Shown here: piece after piece, positions 5,007-5,239 of the stretch
Layout: each line of letters starts with the position of its first letter
Numbering within the stretch: position 1 is the first letter of the stretch
Origin: Desulfobulbaceae bacterium
Lineage (GTDB): Bacteria; Desulfobacterota; Desulfobulbia; Desulfobulbales; DAOVSZ01
NCBI GenBank assembly: GCA_030627725.1
Contig: DAOVSZ010000229.1
Coordinates: 1 to 5,239, forward strand
DNA length: 5,239 nucleotides
Direction: 5' to 3'
Notes under the pieces: generated by a model
What the model was told of the DNA's origin: nothing
What the model saw: the letters and a program-made list of their open reading frames with translations, nothing else
Databases searched by the model: none
Position numbers and translations under genes: made by a program

Positions 5007-5012
5007 AAGGAG
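5007..5012 (+). promoter_or_regulatory. Ribosome binding site of the cytochrome gene
   Basis: AAGGAG lies seven bases before a GTG codon (5020-5022) that opens a frame with a clear signal peptide. This spacing is the reason for choosing the GTG start. Confidence 0.8.
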
Positions 5013-5019
5013 AATTGCA

Positions 5020-5239
5020 GTGAAGAAAAAGATAAAGATCCTGGCAGCGCTCTGTGCCGGAAGTATGTTCTGTGGGGCGCACGCCTTTGCCAATGAAGAC
5101 CACAAGGAAATCACCGGGCCGTTCAACAGCCCGATGGAAGTGACCCAAAAATGCCTGGAATGTCATGAAGATGCATCCCACGACGTGATGCAGACCAGTC
5201 ACTGGACCTGGACCCTGGAGCAGACCTGCAGTGATGAAA
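5020..5239 (+). CDS. otr: Octaheme tetrathionate reductase-type cytochrome c (5' part)
   Basis: Only the first 73 codons are present; the gene runs off the right edge. The protein starts with a Sec signal peptide (KKKIK, then a hydrophobic stretch to about residue 22, likely cleavage after AFA at residue 24), so it is periplasmic. The mature part has GPFNSPMEVTQKCLECH with the first heme c site CLECH (45-49), followed by TSHWTW (59-64). This GPF...VT..CL.CHE...TSHW pattern is that of the octaheme tetrathionate reductase family (Shewanella OTR type), whose members reduce tetrathionate and, in vitro, nitrite and hydroxylamine. The remaining hemes and the Lys-ligated active-site heme lie outside the window, so substrate cannot be judged. 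Transcription probably depends on sigma-54 and the divergent PAS activator. Confidence 0.8.
   Translation, partial: MKKKIKILAALCAGSMFCGAHAFANEDHKEITGPFNSPMEVTQKCLECHEDASHDVMQTSHWTWTLEQTCSDE

Noticed and set aside
4999..5202. Minus-strand open frame over the cytochrome start
   Set aside because: The + strand carries a ribosome binding site, signal peptide and CxxCH motif, so the minus frame is a shadow.

Overview
The window looks like a chromosomal piece from an anaerobic sulfur- or metal-respiring bacterium, probably Desulfobacterota (delta-proteobacteria). The reasons are a multiheme cytochrome c of the octaheme tetrathionate reductase type, a sigma-54 activator with a cysteine-bearing PAS domain beside it, and small cysteine-rich proteins. 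This is inference from gene content; there is no rRNA or other phylogenetic marker.

Left part (1-2100): a GC-rich two-gene hipBA toxin-antitoxin module on the minus strand (HipB-like antitoxin 1449-1799, HipA-like kinase toxin 145-1452, overlapping by 4 bases). An AT-rich control region with a perfect 7+7 dyad lies upstream of hipB. The module sits between two diverged direct copies of a ~63-bp repeat (64-127 and 2027-2088), which suggests it is an inserted or rearranged cassette.

Middle part (2011-2704): a small Cys-rich protein gene (2011-2253, minus) with a strong ribosome binding site, whose 3' end reads into the right-hand repeat. Upstream of it lies a GC-rich insert-like segment bounded by an 11-bp inverted repeat, and then a hairpin-dense stretch (about 2560-2682) with only a doubtful ORF.

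Right part (2705-5239): a YkgJ-family Cys-cluster protein and a PAS/AAA+/Fis sigma-54-dependent activator, both on the minus strand and probably co-transcribed. They diverge from the start of an octaheme tetrathionate reductase-type cytochrome c gene (5020 onward, truncated by the window edge). The divergent intergenic region holds an apparently complete sigma-54 control region: an exact GG-N10-GC promoter at 4931-4946 and, about 105-160 bp upstream of the predicted start, an array of GTTAAC-like sites suited to be the activator's enhancer. The simplest model is that the Cys-PAS activator senses a redox or ligand signal and switches on the cytochrome.
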